The notes under the pieces are model-generated. The model saw only the letters and a program-made list of their open reading frames with translations, ran no database searches and was not told the origin of the DNA. This document shows, one piece after another, positions 18,405-28,699 of a stretch of 64,000 bases of DNA (position 1 is the stretch's first letter; every line of letters begins with the position of its first letter). Origin of the DNA: Lunularia cruciata (lineage: Eukaryota; Streptophyta; Marchantiopsida; Lunulariales; Lunulariaceae); contig OX419757.1 in NCBI GenBank assembly GCA_948567375.1, positions 48,977,665 through 49,041,664 of the forward strand, in the 5' to 3' direction. The position numbers and the translations under genes are program-made.

Positions 18405-21400
18405 CTACCTTCTATGGTACATCTTCAACTTATCATGGTTAATCCTATCAAAGTGTCTTCCTCCCAACTCCTTGAGATCATAAGTGTAATTTCCCCACAC
18501 CTTCTCTACTATGAAAGGTCCAAAGTACTTAGGCAAAAAATTATTTTGTACTCTCTTGAATCGAATGGAATCAAACAACATTACCCAATCACCTTCTTTG
18601 AAAGGCTCCACCTTCTTCTTGCCTTGCCTCTTGTCATAGCTCTCCTTTTGTTTCCTTTGGGCTTGCTCCACTCGAACCATAGCAACTACTCTTGCCTCTT
18701 CCAACTCCATGAGTTGATCCTTCCTTGACTTCTCTGCATCACTTCCTTGTGCTTTCTTCAATCTCCTATGAATGCTTTGGAAGGTAGGAAGATCAAAGTG
18801 AATAGGTAAGGTAGACTCAATACCATACACCAATTGGAATGGAGAATATCCAGTGGAAGTCTTCATGGTTGTCCTATACTCCCACAAAACTGCATGAATC
18901 CTCTTGTCCCAATGATGTTTAGCCCCCTCCATTTCTGCATCTTTGGCCAACATCATGCACAAGGTCTGATTGGTTCTCTCTGCCAAGCCATTGGAATTTG
19001 GCTTATAGGATGTAGTTACTCTATGTGTGATAGAGAAATGTCGTAGCATGGCTGTAGTAATGCTTCCTGTAAACTCTCCTCCTCTATCAGAAACCAACTC
19101 CAAAGGGCATCCAAACCTAGTGATAATGCGTTCATAAAGAAATCTACCCACTTCATCTTCATTCTTGTCCCTCAATGGTCTAGCCTCAACCCACTTGGTA
19201 AGGTAATCAGTAACTACCACAATGTACCGATTGTTCCTTGGGGTTCTATTGAGAGGTCCTACAAAATCAATTCCCCACTTCTCAAAGGGTCCTAGCAATG
19301 GAATTGATCTAAGTGGTGGAGTGGATGTAGACTTTCTAGCAAAAGCTTGACAAACATGACAAGTTTTGCAATAATCAAGACAATCCTTGAAAATCCCTCT
19401 CCAATGGTAACCTGCATCTAGAATCTTGAAAGCAGTCACCTTTCCTGCAAAGTGTCCTCCACATACTAAACCTTCATGAAGCTCCTTTATGAGTAGGATA
19501 GACTCTTCCTTACCCACTGCTCTTCGAAGTAGACCATCTGCTCCTTGGTGAAAAAGAATATCATCCACCATTGTGTAAGGTCTAGATCTTGCTGCAAGGG
19601 CCTTCCTCTCCCTAGCATGCATCCCTTCTGGATAGTTACCTCTTGTCACAAAATCCACAATCTCCTTGTACTCCATTGGAACCTCTTGAGTGACTGAGAT
19701 TGTCATGAGCTCCTCATCCGGGAAGGAATCATCTACTGGCTCATCTCCATCATGATCATAGGCTCTAGATAACAAATCAGCATTTGCATGTTTCTTTCCT
19801 GGCCTATCCTCAATTGTGTAGTCATACTCAGACAAGAGAATCATCCACCTTGCTAGTCTCCCTTCAACATTAGGCTTGTTGAAGATGTACTTCAAAGCCT
19901 TGTGATCCGTGACAATTGTGGCTTTCCCTCCAATCAAGTAGTGTCTAAACTTCTTGAGACCAAAGATCACTGCCAACCCTTCTCTCTCTGTGACAGAGTA
20001 GTTCTTCTCTGCTGAAACCATCTGCCTACTAGCATAAGCTATTGGATGATCATGCCCATCTTGGTCTAATTGACTAAGAGTGCATCCTATAGCTACATTA
20101 GAAGCATCAGTGTAGAGGATGAAAGGCTTACTCCAATCAGGTTTAGCAAGAATTGGAGCTACAACAAGGGATTGCTTGAGCTCCTCAAAAGCTTTGAGAG
20201 CCTCCTTGTCTTCCAAAATCACCATGTAATCTACACCCTTCTTCATGTAGATGGTCAATGCATAAGCCTTGTTGGAAAATGAGAAGATGAACCTCCTATA
20301 GTACCCAACCATTCCCAAGAATTGGCGTAACTTTGTCAAGCTTGAAGGGAATGGAAGGTCTGAGATTTTCCTCACCTTCTCAGGATCAACTGCTATTCCA
20401 TCCTTGGAGATGATGTGCCCCAAAAGTAGACCTTCTTCACATCCAAAAATGCACTTCTCTGGGTTGAGTGATGCATTTGCCTCATCCAAGCGTTGCAAGA
20501 CTTTGATTAGGTGCTCAAAGTGCTCCTCCTTGCTCCCATAGACACAAAAGTCATCAATGAAATCTCTCACAAATTTCCCAATGAAAGGTTCAAATACCTT
20601 GTTCATGAACCGTTGGAATGTGGCTGGAGCATTGCAAAGCCCAAAAGGCATGACCTTGAAAGCGTAAGTTCCCCAAGGTGTGGTGAATGTGGTGAGTTGT
20701 TGATGCTCTGGTGCAATCTTGATTTGGTTATATCCACTATAACCATCTCCAAAACTGTACCTCTCATGACCTGCAACCTCCTCCAAGATCTCATCAATGA
20801 ATGGCAATGGGTAGTAGTCCTTCTTGGTAACAGCATTGAGCTTCTTGTAATCCACACATACCCGAAGCTTGCCATTCTTTTTCTTCACAATGACAATTGG
20901 AGACACCCATTCTGAATTCTCCACCTCAAAGATAAATCCAGCCTCCTTGAGCTTATCAATCTCCTCCTTCACAACCAAAGATATTGGTGGGCTAATGCGA
21001 CGTTGCTTTTGGCGGATTGGTCTTGCATGTGACTCCACCTCTATCTTGTGCTCCTCCAAGGTGACTTCCTTCAAATCCTTGTAACTAAAAGCAAACACAT
21101 GGATGAACTTGCGGAAAATCTCCTCAAATCTCACCTTCTCCTCCTTGGTAACATTTGGGCCATACTTGAGGGTAGATAACCTTCTCTCTACCTCCTCAAG
21201 TGTCAATGGTGATTTATCTGGGTCCTTCAAAACCTCTGGCTTAGGTGCAAAATCCATAGCACACAAAGGATACACATCTGAATCAGATTCAGATTCATCC
21301 TCCTCCGTGGAAGTCTCCTCTTCCATGCTTGTGTCCACACCTGAAGCTCCTCCTTCAGAATCAGATTCCCAATAATCAGAAGATGGGGTATCTGAATGTG

Positions 21401-21605
21401 AAGTGTTGGTGGTGTTAGTCACAGGAACAGTGACTCTATGGTTTGATGGCCCAATCCTTAAGTACCCTTTGTGCCATCGATCAGTTGTGCGTGCTGCTCT
21501 CAACCATGGCCTCCCAAGAAGTAAGTCATAGCTTGAATCCTTCAAGACTTGGAAAGTCATGAGATTTTGAACTCCCATAACTGAAACTACCACCTTATCC
21601 ATCAC
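18405..21605 (-). CDS. pol of the family S element (RT, RNase H, integrase)
   Basis: This 1066-codon open frame continues gag after one in-frame TGA (21615-21617); the leading codon is GTG and translation is not expected to start here. It begins with the end of protease (LLLGRPWL, residues 28-35), then an acidic linker (70-110). RT has WVSPIVIV near 233-240, the first aspartate in DGYSGYNQ (D287) and FIDD at 349-352. RNase H has YTDAS (498-502) and TDHKALKY (566-573). Integrase has HHCC at about 710-753 and catalytic D780, D840 and E876. A C-terminal KRVQNNFLPKYFGPF-type module ends in basic residues without a chromodomain. All catalytic residues are present, so it appears functional apart from the stop upstream. 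Confidence 0.93.
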   Translation of the reverse strand: MMDKVVVSVMGVQNLMTFQVLKDSSYDLLLGRPWLRAARTTDRWHKGYLRIGPSNHRVTVPVTNTTNTSHSDTPSSDYWESDSEGGASGVDTSMEEETSTEEDESESDSDVYPLCAMDFAPKPEVLKDPDKSPLTLEEVERRLSTLKYGPNVTKEEKVRFEEIFRKFIHVFAFSYKDLKEVTLEEHKIEVESHARPIRQKQRRISPPISLVVKEEIDKLKEAGFIFEVENSEWVSPIVIVKKKNGKLRVCVDYKKLNAVTKKDYYPLPFIDEILEEVAGHERYSFGDGYSGYNQIKIAPEHQQLTTFTTPWGTYAFKVMPFGLCNAPATFQRFMNKVFEPFIGKFVRDFIDDFCVYGSKEEHFEHLIKVLQRLDEANASLNPEKCIFGCEEGLLLGHIISKDGIAVDPEKVRKISDLPFPSSLTKLRQFLGMVGYYRRFIFSFSNKAYALTIYMKKGVDYMVILEDKEALKAFEELKQSLVVAPILAKPDWSKPFILYTDASNVAIGCTLSQLDQDGHDHPIAYASRQMVSAEKNYSVTEREGLAVIFGLKKFRHYLIGGKATIVTDHKALKYIFNKPNVEGRLARWMILLSEYDYTIEDRPGKKHANADLLSRAYDHDGDEPVDDSFPDEELMTISVTQEVPMEYKEIVDFVTRGNYPEGMHARERKALAARSRPYTMVDDILFHQGADGLLRRAVGKEESILLIKELHEGLVCGGHFAGKVTAFKILDAGYHWRGIFKDCLDYCKTCHVCQAFARKSTSTPPLRSIPLLGPFEKWGIDFVGPLNRTPRNNRYIVVVTDYLTKWVEARPLRDKNEDEVGRFLYERIITRFGCPLELVSDRGGEFTGSITTAMLRHFSITHRVTTSYKPNSNGLAERTNQTLCMMLAKDAEMEGAKHHWDKRIHAVLWEYRTTMKTSTGYSPFQLVYGIESTLPIHFDLPTFQSIHRRLKKAQGSDAEKSRKDQLMELEEARVVAMVRVEQAQRKQKESYDKRQGKKKVEPFKEGDWVMLFDSIRFKRVQNNFLPKYFGPFIVEKVWGNYTYDLKELGGRHFDRINHDKLKMYHRR

Positions 21606-21614
21606 TCCTACTGG

Positions 21615-23231
21615 TCAAACTTGTTGCTTGTTTGCCATGCTCACCACAAATGTTGAAGCTCTTGAGGGTATCATACCCAACTTCTTCATCAACCTTTCTG
21701 ACATGGCATTCACTGCTGATCCTCCATCAACCAATGCATCCTTGATGTTGTGACCATTCACTCTCACATCAATCTTGGAGGCATATTCACAAGCTTCCCA
21801 TGGTGCTGGCTTGGCATCCACCACCCCCATTGATATTGGAACTTTTGCCTTCTTCTTCTTCTTGCTCCTTGTAGAACTCAAACCACCTCTAAGCTCCTTT
21901 CTCAAGGTAGGGTTCAAAGCAATTAATTGGCCCACTGTGATGTTAGCCTTGTGACTACCAACATCCTCCAACACATTGTAGTTCCATTGTTGCTTGGAGA
22001 TCAAGAAGTCCTCCATCCCCAACTTCTTCCTTGTAGTCTTTGTTGTTGATGGTGTTGAGGTGCGAGTGCTCCTAGTAGACATAGGAGTATCCTTGCTTGA
22101 AGTAAATCCTTGAGAAGAGTGAACATCCTCTGCAAAACGAGCTCTCTTCTTCTCTTGTGCCAAAAGCTCCAAATTAGGACCCTTGGAGTTTGAGCACTCT
22201 CCCTTCTCATACTTGCTCTCAACCACATCTATGGATGCTATCCCCTTACCTTTGTTGGGATTAGGAGCCACTTGGGTTTCACTACCTCCCTCTTTCCCTC
22301 TATTGGCTCCCTCATAACCCCTTCCTCCATGGTAAGTGGAATTTGGGCAATTCCTTTGGATATGGCCTCTTCCCCCACAACCAAAACAATTTCTATCATT
22401 GAAATTGTTGGCTGGTTGGCCTCCTCTATATGGATGGTTTCCATAACTCCTAGGCCCTCTCCCTACATTCTGATCCACCTCTCTCTTCTCCCATAATTGC
22501 ACCACATTGATCTTGAGATCCGCAAGTTGTTCTGTGATGGTTTGGAGTGGATCTTTTGGTAGAGGTGCAAGAACTGGAGCAACTACTACTTGTGGTGCAA
22601 CCCTTGTCACCAAAGTATCAGAAGTTCCACCATACTTGTAGCCTTGAGGAGGATGCACAACCTCCTTCACCACCAAATCACTTTCATCCCCTTCCAAACT
22701 CTCCTCCATACGAATTGCGATCTTGATAGCTTCAACCTTGGAAGAAGGTTTCTCATATCTCACCTTGCTTCTAATTTGTGGTCTCAATCCTCCCACAAAA
22801 TTCTTGGTGAGCATGGCCCCTATGCCAATCATTGTAGTCTCCACATCATCCCCACCCTTCCTCAACACTATGCGAAATCTGGACTCCAATTTTTCCACTC
22901 TTTCCACATAGACTCTCACTTTCTCTCCATCTCCTTGCTTGAGAAATGTAACCTCACTCATCAATCTCTCATAACTCTCATCAGGAAGAAAGTTCTCAAT
23001 GAGTGCTGAAGTCAAAGTCTCCCAAGACTCCTCTTCCCCCTCTCTCCTCTCTCTCTTTTGGTATTCTGACTCATACCATGTAAGTGCTGCATCCTCAAAG
23101 AAATCTGGTAATAATGAGGCCCACTCATTCTTCCTCCTCTCATTGTTTCCTATGCAAGCTCTCTTGAAGTCTCTCACAAAGGCCTCCACATCTTCTCCAT
23201 CCTTGCCAAAGAAAACCGGAAGTTTCCCCAT
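21615..23231 (-). CDS. gag and start of protease of the family S element
   Basis: 538 codons starting MGKLPVFFGKDG, a typical gypsy gag opening (PVFFGKDGEDVEAFVRDF). ATG follows AAG and is followed by G, a good plant start context. The gag core runs to about residue 180; the zinc knuckle is CFGCGGRGHIQRNC near 285-298. Protease has DGGSAVNAM near the end, where other families have DSG or DTG. The TGA at 21615-21617 falls between this active site and the LLLG motif, so gag alone would carry half a protease. The following codon is CCA. Relatives are expected to have arginine (CGA) at this point, so a CpG transition is likely; readthrough is the alternative. Confidence 0.92.
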   Translation of the reverse strand: MGKLPVFFGKDGEDVEAFVRDFKRACIGNNERRKNEWASLLPDFFEDAALTWYESEYQKRERREGEEESWETLTSALIENFLPDESYERLMSEVTFLKQGDGEKVRVYVERVEKLESRFRIVLRKGGDDVETTMIGIGAMLTKNFVGGLRPQIRSKVRYEKPSSKVEAIKIAIRMEESLEGDESDLVVKEVVHPPQGYKYGGTSDTLVTRVAPQVVVAPVLAPLPKDPLQTITEQLADLKINVVQLWEKREVDQNVGRGPRSYGNHPYRGGQPANNFNDRNCFGCGGRGHIQRNCPNSTYHGGRGYEGANRGKEGGSETQVAPNPNKGKGIASIDVVESKYEKGECSNSKGPNLELLAQEKKRARFAEDVHSSQGFTSSKDTPMSTRSTRTSTPSTTKTTRKKLGMEDFLISKQQWNYNVLEDVGSHKANITVGQLIALNPTLRKELRGGLSSTRSKKKKKAKVPISMGVVDAKPAPWEACEYASKIDVRVNGHNIKDALVDGGSAVNAMSERLMKKLGMIPSRASTFVVSMANKQQV

Positions 23232-23469
23232 CTTAACCCCTCACTATCTTTCTTTTCTCTCAATTTTTTTTTTTTCCTCTTTTCTTTTCTCTCACTCTAT
23301 TACTAATAGAGTATATACATGACTAACACCATCTGAGAATAATCCACTCTAGGGAACACAAAAGGTTCAGGTTGCTCCAAGATTTCTATAGCAACATCAA
23401 ATCCTAGAGTGCATATTAATCTAACTCTCATGGATAGTTTATCCATAAGTTGAAAGATTATCTCCATCA
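23232..23469 (-). other. Spacer between the upstream ORF and gag
   Basis: A pyrimidine-rich plus strand (purine-rich in the element's own sense) precedes the gag ATG. No ORF is seen. It could hold an internal ribosome entry or simply be leader. Confidence 0.4.
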
Positions 23470-23967
23470 CTAATCTTGAGAACTAGCTGATGAAGGTGGT
23501 AGTATTTCTGTAGCTGTACTAAGACTCTCTCCAAGATCCTTCACCAAAGTTTCCAAAAGTGCTTTTACTCCACTACACTCATGTCCTTTTGGAAGTCCTT
23601 CAACTCCACAAACCTCACACAACTCTTTGGTCTTAGATCTTCTCCCTCCCAATCTTGGTGAAGAAGGTCCAACATGCAAACCCAAGTCAAGTAAGCCTCT
23701 CCTTTCCCTCAATCTCTTGCTCTCAAAGGTCAATGGACATGAACTTGCCTTATGTCCCTTCTCTCCACATAGAAAGCACTTAGACTCACTCTTTCCTCCA
23801 AGTGGTGTAGGTTTTTGGATCCTCTCAACACTCTCTTCAAATTCTATTGTAAACTCTCTTTTCCTCAAATCCACCCCTACAATCACCTCAAACCCTTGGA
23901 GAACCTTGCATAATCTCAATTTCCACTCTTGATGACTCTCCATGTTCCCCAAGATGAATCTAAACAC
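23470..23967 (-). CDS. Upstream ORF with a CCHC zinc knuckle, family S element
   Basis: 165 codons between the 5' LTR and gag. The N-terminal 60 residues have no family I recognise. Residues 62-75 form a zinc knuckle CFLCGEKGHKASSC (CX2CX4HX4C), followed by basic sequence and a second cysteine group CEVCGVEG...HEC. This is not the nucleocapsid, which is encoded in gag. A decayed version occurs in the older plus-strand relative at 17590-17663 and 25501-25727, at a similar distance before its gag, so the ORF is a family feature. Some Tat/Ogre-type elements are known to have an ORF upstream of gag; whether this is related is unknown. An RNA-binding role is inferred. Confidence 0.65.
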   Translation of the reverse strand: MFRFILGNMESHQEWKLRLCKVLQGFEVIVGVDLRKREFTIEFEESVERIQKPTPLGGKSESKCFLCGEKGHKASSCPLTFESKRLRERRGLLDLGLHVGPSSPRLGGRRSKTKELCEVCGVEGLPKGHECSGVKALLETLVKDLGESLSTATEILPPSSASSQD

Positions 23968-24780
23968 TCAAACATGCTTTTTGTTGATCTCAAACTTCTC
24001 ATGCATGAGATCTCCACTCTGCAGAATTGACCCTTCCTCACAATGTCATTCAAATCTCCCAACCAATACGTCACAGTCCTCTGAAATTTTGCACACTTGA
24101 TCACAACTCCAGGGCGTCCCTTCCTGCTAAATTTCAGATCTTTTCATTGAGCCATTTGGCCTAGACACCTTTCTATTCAGCACCCATATTTCAGATTTGG
24201 TCTGAAAACCACCCCCCTCACTTCAAAAACTCATCACGCCCTGCGCAAAAACGATCTCTCTCTAATTTTTGTGGCAGCAGGTAGGATACAATGCACTGAA
24301 TTTTCTTGGAAATTTTCAGGACAATTCACTGAAAATTGAAGAAATGGCAGACTCTGTACAATTTTCCAGAGAGCATGCAGTTGCGGGAGCACTTTACCCT
24401 ATCAACTTTCAAAAATTCTAGCCCAGTGCGCATAGAAACTCTCTCAATAATTTCAAGTGTGCTAACTGAAAGATAACCCAAGCTATCATGTGTAGAAATC
24501 TCAAGTCCAGATCTCAAACTTGAGATTTTGCCCAAAATCACCTTAATCCCCAAAATCTGCAATCCACCTCACACAATCTCTCCAATTCCTCTCATGTGTA
24601 CAAGATGTACAAAATCACCTCAAAGACATCATAATGAACTACAGGGTATACAAATGGATCTTGGTTCTCTAACATAAGTTCAGCCCTCTCCTCTCCTAAT
24701 GTTCTCTCCAAGTGAGCTCTCATAGCCTCCTTCTGCCTAATGTAGAATTGGACGCGGAACATTATCTTGCCTTCTAGAGA
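23968..24780 (-). other. 5' leader of the family S element
   Basis: About 0.8 kb between the primer site and the upstream ORF. Two short minus-strand open stretches (24326-24562 and 24592-24825) resemble nothing known; the second runs through the primer site into the LTR and is unlikely to be translated. Confidence 0.5.
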
Positions 24781-24799
24781 GTTCCCGGCAACGGAACCA
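24781..24799 (-). other. Primer-binding site, tRNA-Asp-like
   Basis: The minus strand reads TGGTTCCGTTGCCGGGAAC four bases inside the 5' LTR. It resembles the TGGCGCCGTTGCCGGGGA primer site complementary to plant tRNA-Asp, with a few mismatches. Confidence 0.6.
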
Positions 24800-24803
24800 A
24801 AAA

Positions 24804-25496
24804 TGTGAGCCGGCCTGTCTCTCACTCAGGATGAACCTCTGATGGCTATTATGGTAGCGCACCATGGACTAAGAAGGCAAGGAACCCCAACTCCATCATA
24901 CTCCTCCAAGGCTAACACTCCAAGACTCAAGACATTTGCTCACTAGAGAACTCAATGAGAGAGAGATAGTTGCAAATGAAAGGATGATGAGTACCTCCTC
25001 ACTCCTTGTTTATATACTTGTGAAATAGTTACGTACCAAAGTTACTAATTACCGTAGTAACTCAAGTTACTAGACTAAAAGTCAAGTAAAGTCAAAAAGT
25101 AGAAAGGAATATCCATTCACATGGGCATATTCCCCTAAGCATGTGGTCTTATCTTGACCCAACCACTAAAGCAAGGATTCCTTCACATGGGCTATCCTTG
25201 GACTAAAGAAGAATCCAAAACAAAAAGGCTTGCGGGCCCAAGAGTTCTCAACTCTTTCCCCAAAGCCAAACACCTAGGAATAATACCAAGTCAACACACT
25301 AAAATCCAAAATAGTGGTGCTCATCTTTTCTACTTCCTCTAAAGTAAGGTCCCATCTATCTTAGCTATGACTAACTTTAGCTTGCCATGACTAATATAGA
25401 ACCATCCTTTATCTCTATATAAATAATATCTCTTAAGTACTTGTAATACCAAGCTAAATATCACAATACCACACACATGCACAAATGGGTGTTACA
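24804..25496 (-). mobile_element. Family S 5' LTR (693 bp)
   Basis: Same sequence as 17664-18356 as far as can be seen line by line. The minus-strand TATATAAAC at 25028-25036 would drive transcription of the element. Confidence 0.92.
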
Positions 25497-25500
25497 GATC

Positions 25501-25727
25501 CAAGTGCAATTTCTACACCTTTGTGAAAGTTGGTGCTCAAGTGTTACAATTGTGGGAAGAGAGACCACAAAGCTCAAGCTTGTACATCCAAAGGCAAAGG
25601 ATCCAAGAGAAGAAGGATATACTTGATCTTGGGTTGCATGCAGCATGATAGATACCTAGATGGAGGACATATAAAGGGATTTAATTTTGTTTCCCATTAT
25701 AGAGTAGAAGGAGTTCAAAGGAGATAA
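25501..25727 (+). pseudogene. Upstream zinc-knuckle ORF of an old family S relative, right half
   Basis: The plus strand encodes STPL, then KCYNCGKRDHKAQAC (CX2CX4HX4C), then a basic KGKGSKRRR stretch and LILG. This follows the same order as TPL, KCFLCGEKGHKASSC, RLRERRG and LDLG in the intact upstream ORF at 23470-23967. A stop and a frameshift are present. Together with 17590-17663 it shows that the complete element inserted within this ORF. Confidence 0.6.
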
Positions 25728-26249
25728 AAGTACAATGGAGTGGTAGCCATTCTTCAATATTTGGTGGAAAATTTTGGAGAAAGACTAAGTGCTACTATTT
25801 AGAAGGTGCAAAATTTAATAGAAACTCTAGCAATTAGCCATGAAGAATATTTTTAGAATCCTAAATGAGAGTATGAGAATTAGATTTATAGTCACCTTGG
25901 GAGTGGAAGCTATGCTACGCATATTTTCTTCACCTCTTCTTCTTCTTTTTCCTTTAATGCACTATTCTAGAACAAAACTAAACCTTGTGTGCTTTACTAA
26001 GACAGTTTCTTCTTTCATTAGCTTAAAATTTGCAAGAAATAATTTACCATCTTTCCATACAAAAAGTTTAGATTTTAGTGAAAGTAGGTCTTGGGAGTAT
26101 TATTTTACATCCATATTATCTAGTAAGTGGTATTTTGAGAGAAAGAATATGTTCTCTTCTTGGGTTGAACGCTCCAAAGAGAAAGATCTCGGATAATAGA
26201 ACCATAAGAGAAGAAGAATCTTCAAGGAAGTTATATCTTGAAAGACAAC
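25728..26249 (+). other. Spacer of the old family S relative
   Basis: Lies between the decayed upstream ORF and the decayed gag of the plus-strand relative, at about the spacing of the intact element. No coding signal is seen. Confidence 0.45.
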
Positions 26250-26730
26250 ATAATAGAGAAATTTCATATTTTCTATGTGGAAGGAGGTGAGGATGATGAA
26301 ACATATTTCATGGATTTCAAGTGAGATTGCATTGCAAAAAATAGGAAGAGAAAGTAAGATTGGGCTTCTCTCTTGGTTTATCTTAACAGCTTTAGCAGTG
26401 ATATAGAATTAGTACAAACAAAGAAACTTAGGATAAGCCAATGTAAACACTTAGGACTATTAAACAAAAGCTCTCATTTAGACTTTCTTCCATATAAGAG
26501 TTATGAGAGATTCATGAGTGAAGTAATTCATCTAAAATAAGGAGAGAAAGTACACATCTTTGCAAAGAGAGTGGATAAGTTGGAGCTAAATTTCAAGATG
26601 ACACTCAAAAGATATGGAGATGAAATTTGGTATAATATGGTGATAATAAGAGCAATATTGACCAAGAACATTGTAGTAAGATTGAGTCCACAAATTAGAA
26701 CCAAAGTGAGTATGAAAGCCATTTTCAAAG
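26250..26730 (+). pseudogene. Decayed gag of an old family S relative
   Basis: Plus-strand fragments align with family S gag: EGGEDDETYFMDFK near 26280 matches GKDGEDVEAFVRDFK, and ERFMSEVI plus an EKVH...KRVDKLELNF run at about 26500-26600 matches ERLMSEV and VRVYVERVEKLESRF. Then ILTKNIVVRLSPQIRTKVS matches MLTKNFVGGLRPQIRSKVR. Several stops and frameshifts are present and nothing recognisable of pol follows. Confidence 0.65.
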
Positions 26731-28699
26731 GTTGGAGTCAATAATATTGTAGTCCATGTAGAGTATAGAATTTTTAGTTCAATATAATATTCATATTTTT
26801 GTACAAGGATCTTGTCATTTTTGGAGAATTCATATAAATACATATGAGTTAAATCTTTTGTACCTTTTTCATTCGTTGCTTTGAAGAGAATTGATATCAA
26901 AGGCACATCTTTTAGCAATGGGTTTTTTCAAATAGAGTAGTCATTGATCTTGGTCATGGTTCAAAATTTAATTATTAAACTTAGACTTACATATCAAAAA
27001 AATTTCTATATGCACACTTATATATAGCCAAAGATAAAACTAGAGATTGGTTAAGTGGTAGTCAATCTTCAACTGTTCACTTGCTTGTTGTTGAGGCAAA
27101 TAAAAGAAGTTGATTTGGATTGCATTATGAAATTGGTGGTCTTGGATAGACAACAAACATTTTCATAAGCATTTTTGTGTTTGTCTAAAACTAGGAATGA
27201 ATCTCCTTTTGTGTCAAAAATTGATTTAGTTGGATACCTATCACTCTAAGAAACAACCTTAAATAGAATACATGTTTAAATTTTTCATCATAAAAATTAT
27301 TCATGATGACAACCTTAAATAGCAATAACAAAGTAACATTTAAGAAGTCTAATAGTTTTGTGATATTCTCATTAGCTTTTGGAGAGGTTGACTCCTTCTA
27401 GATCTATCTCATTACTCATAGGTTTTGAGAGTTTCACTCAATCTAACTTATTGACATCAATTATCCACTCTTTTATATCATCCTACTTATATTGATTCTA
27501 ATAATTTTTATCTTGATAATATTTGTTCCAATAAGACCAATAAATTTACTAAACTATCCAAATGCAGTAGACTTAACATTATACTTAAAACACTTAGCTA
27601 AGAAAAAAATTACACTCTTCTTTGAAACTATATATAGTATGCTAAATACATGCAAGTTTGGAAATGATAATTGTACTGGTCCATATTGCATGCATAAGCA
27701 ATACCTTTGAAGTACTTTCCATCCAACCTTAGTGTAGAGATTTTAAATTAGCATGCAAGTGAACACAAAAATGCTCATGTACAACCAATAAAAATAACTC
27801 TTAATGTAGTAATATCTGATGATTTTATCAATCTAACACGATGCTATATTATGGTAATCTACAACTCTTAAAAGAATGCTAAATAACTAACCAAACCATT
27901 ATTAATTTGTGGTGTTCTTAATTGAAACTATGATATATAATGATGATTCCTCTATTATTTTCAATCTAAGGCTAATGCCATAAATACTATCACAAGATAT
28001 TTTGGTTCTTGGAGTGACAAGCATCCAAATAAATTTATAATAATCCAATATTAACCTACTAATAGTAAAATGGTAAGAACAAGTTATTCCTTGAGGACAT
28101 GGGTAAAAAATGACTAGAATTGAAGACAATATAAATATCTTGCAGTCATATATTATTTCCTATTTAACCTCCTAGGTAGAAACCACTTCCAAAAGAAGGT
28201 AGTGTCACTTCTTATAGCATATTATAAGAATGGGAAACAAAAATCTCTTTCATTACAAATCTATTCAAAATTATTCTTGAAGGTAATGGCTCACTTTGCA
28301 CCAAAGGTCACTTCACTCTATAGATGGTGTATTACACTTCCAAAAAAGCACAACCTCAAAGGAGTCTTTGTATTGATCAATTGACCTGCTTTTTGTCTCA
28401 CATGGTACTTTTAATGCTCCAAATTATTCTTAATCCTTCAAAACATTGTCTTGCTCCTTTGAAACCTTAGGGATCAAACATCTCTAACAATTGAAAATGT
28501 CTATTTCTCTCACTCAAGCATTTTCATTCCTACTCAAGGTTCCTTACCATCACTCAATAAATTCATTCAATTAATTACTTTGTGTGTAGGCAAATTGCAA
28601 TAGAGTGTTGGAAGGTCTCTTTGCTAATTCTTTGATAACCAAAAAGTGAACTTGATTTAGATTGGGCTTAAGCTTTAAATTATTTCTTTGGGTCAACCT
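26731..28699. other. AT-rich stretch without recognised genes
   Basis: No reading frame resembles a known protein on either strand. It may be the decayed pol side of the old plus-strand family S relative, but I cannot show this. Confidence 0.5.

Larger units (their letters stand above)
17664..25496 (-). mobile_element. Complete family S Ty3/gypsy element with identical LTRs
   Basis: Minus-strand element of 7.83 kb: 5' LTR 24804-25496, primer site, upstream zinc-knuckle ORF, gag, pol, polypurine tract, 3' LTR 17664-18356. GATC is duplicated at 17660-17663 and 25497-25500. The LTRs are the same length and show no difference by eye, so insertion is recent. RT is of the kind with WVSPIVIVKKKNGK and integrase has no chromodomain, which suggests the Tat/Athila side of gypsy. 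It sits inside an older plus-strand relative. The only visible defect is a TGA within protease. Confidence 0.93.

Noticed and set aside
20511-20915. 134-codon plus-strand ORF opposite pol
   Set aside because: It overlaps the conserved RT active-site region in antisense and is a shadow.
24592-24825. 77-codon ORF at the start of the family S leader
   Set aside because: It spans the LTR edge and the primer-binding site and has no similarity to known proteins.
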